Part shown: positions 62,667 through 64,000 of the stretch, in pieces
How the letters are laid out: every line of letters starts with the position of its first letter
Position numbering within the stretch: the stretch's first letter is position 1
Source: G958295935 sp965224235
Lineage (GTDB): Bacteria > Chloroflexota > Dehalococcoidia > Lucifugimonadales > Lucifugimonadaceae
Direction: 5' to 3'
Length of the DNA stretch: 64,000 nucleotides
Assembly: GCA_965224235.1 (NCBI GenBank)
Contig: CBDCYP010000002.1
Location: forward strand, 1,178,001-1,242,000
Notes under the pieces: model-generated
Databases searched by the model: none
Seen by the model: only the letters and a program-made list of their open reading frames with translations
What the model was told of the DNA's origin: nothing
Made by a program: the position numbers and the translations under genes

Positions 62667-63465
62667 CCTCGACGGGGTATAGAGGTCCCTCGGGACCGGC
62701 TAAACGAAACTGCGGCAAGGCGTAGGGGCGGGTTTGAAACCCGCCCCTACGAGAGGAAACACACAAACTGATAGTGCTCCCTTATCACCCTGAGCGAAGC
62801 CGAAGAGTCCGGGTTGAGAGGGGAGTCTCGTGTCACCGCGTAATGACAAACGGCAAAGCGTAGGGGCGGGTTTGAAGAGCCTGTTTCAGAAATCTCGGAT
62901 CTCTGAAGTGACGATTCTTCGGACTTATTTTCACCGGAACTCAGAGAATGACGACGCATTATAAACTCGTCATTCCCGTGAAAACGGGAATCTCGTCGCA
63001 TGGCGTTCGACACGAAAATATGCAGTGGACTTTTGAAACGGGCTCTTCAAACCCGCCCCTACGAGAGGAACACCACACAAACCCTAGATAACAACACCCC
63101 CCTGTCACCTTGGGCGAAGCCGATGGGCGGGTCAAAGGGGAGACGGGTGTCACCGCCAGGAATGACAAAAATCAGGATTGCCATGGCCTTGCGAGGGCCT
63201 CACAGCGTGACGAGAATGGGGTGGAGTCCCTTCCCGCCGTCATTCCCGAACATGATTGGGGACCTCTGCAGGGGCGTAGATTCCCATTTTCACAGGAATG
63301 ACGGATAGGCTAAGAAACTTCAGTTCAACTGGATTCCGGCTCGAGGCTGGGACGACGGAATGGAGAAGGTTTCTTTTCACGGGAATGACGGAGGGTGTCG
63401 GGAATGACGGATAGACGAAGAAACTCAGTCATAGAGGCTGATCAGTTACCAGGAGAACGAGTAGC
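62667..63465. repeat. Repeat-rich spacer
   Basis: A near-perfect palindrome at 62722-62750 (GTAGGGGCGGGTTT paired with AAACCCGCCCCTAC), a long inverted repeat with arms 62862-62883 and 63041-63062 (GGGGCGGGTTTGAAGAGCC), REP-like GTTTTCACGGGAATGACG copies near 62967-62991, 63283-63303 and 63373-63391, and CACCCTGAGCGAAGCCGAAG motifs near 62786 and 63106. No gene is seen. Confidence 0.85.
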
Positions 63466-64000
63466 TTGACACAAAGAACATTGACGCTGTTGGCGGTTAT
63501 AGGTGTAGCCTTGGCCGCAGCAGGCTTGTTATTTGCGGGCGCCGCAAACGCCTCAAGCCATAGTGCTACCAGGACAATCAACCCAGCGTCAGTGGCCCCC
63601 GGCGGCCAGGTGGAAGTAACCATTGCAGCTGCCAACCTCGGCGGGATTGGCTACGTCATCGAGACTTTGCCGGATGGGTTCACCCACGTCTCTGACACCA
63701 GTAGTACAGTCCACAATTTGGACCTACGCGTGAGCGGTCAAACGGTCCGGTTCGGCAAGATCGGATCGGACTTTACGGTCACGTATACCGTTGAGGTCGA
63801 CAGTGCTACCGCCCCGGGCGACTATTCATTTTCCGGTGTTGTCACGGACGTTAATCGGGATGATAACGCGGTTGGCGGCAATACCGACGTAACGGTCACG
63901 GCCGTGACGCCCGTGACCACGCCCTCACCTACGGTCGAGGCCACGGCTACGACTGCGCCTGACCCGGGCACACCCAGCGCCTCCAGGGCGTTCTCCCCGT
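63466..64000 (+). CDS. Exported protein, N-terminal part (runs off the window)
   Basis: A TTG start at 63466 follows AGGAGA nine bases upstream. The signal peptide (LTLLAVIGVALAAAGLLFAG) is followed by an ectodomain NPASVAPGGQVEVTIAAANL and then a Thr/Pro linker (TPVTTPSPTVEATATTAPD). The fold looks like an Ig-type or DUF11-like beta-sandwich. The gene has no stop before the window ends. It may be cotranscribed or coregulated with the surface protein upstream. Confidence 0.8.
   Translation, partial: MTQRTLTLLAVIGVALAAAGLLFAGAANASSHSATRTINPASVAPGGQVEVTIAAANLGGIGYVIETLPDGFTHVSDTSSTVHNLDLRVSGQTVRFGKIGSDFTVTYTVEVDSATAPGDYSFSGVVTDVNRDDNAVGGNTDVTVTAVTPVTTPSPTVEATATTAPDPGTPSASRAFSP

Overview
The window is one bacterial chromosome segment, rich in G+C, with dense gene blocks separated by repeat-rich accessory DNA. 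No rRNA, tRNA or CRISPR array was recognised. Several features point to the Chloroflexota, probably the SAR202/Dehalococcoidia side. These are solute-binding lipoproteins with long Val-Glu-Thr stalk repeats, a FabL-type enoyl reductase, a DUF1501/DUF1800 pair, and a large cadherin-like surface protein ending in a Ca-binding motif followed by a short helix. The taxon is an inference from gene content, not a measurement.

Layout, 0-20 kb (mostly core genes). A lipocalin-like gene end and a flavin reductase are followed by a broken IS110 element. Next come ribosomal proteins L21, L27 and L31 with a DUF1385 membrane protein. A minus-strand histidine operon (adenosyltransferase, hisH, hisA, methyltransferase, hisF, HAD phosphatase, hisIE) lies opposite an A-type Fe-S carrier and a YgfZ-like protein. 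A minus-strand fatty-acid operon carries a two-subunit hot-dog dehydratase, plsX, fabG and fabL. Two paralogous SDR genes and a TlpA/membrane-protein cluster close this part.

Layout, 20-34 kb (accessory). A single-chain type IIG restriction-modification enzyme abuts a decayed IS1182 transposase. A ketopantoate reductase-like gene follows, then an apparently complete 881-bp IS5-type element inside decayed DNA that is bracketed by inverted repeats. After that come a YjhG-type sugar-acid dehydratase, a fused trehalose-phosphate synthase/phosphatase, and an enolase-superfamily gene cut off by a truncated IS.

Layout, 34-50 kb. There are two paralogous oligopeptide-type ABC importers (binding protein plus two permeases, no ATPase genes). 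Between them lie a second beheaded enolase-superfamily start, a frameshifted GLUG-repeat adhesin and a truncated toxin-antitoxin pair. A DUF1800 - NHL propeller - DUF1501 set precedes the second importer, and a class III aminotransferase is divergent from it.

Layout, 50-64 kb. The best candidate for an undescribed system is here: a PHP-domain/SMC-like ATPase overlapping by four bases a Schlafen-type AlbA_2/HATPase gene, next to antitoxin remnants and framed by an imperfect direct repeat. Beyond it are a repeat array carrying a GIY-YIG nuclease gene, a membrane protein, a 1519-residue cadherin-like surface protein with an internal duplication of about 1.96 kb, another repeat-rich spacer, and the start of a further secreted protein running off the window.
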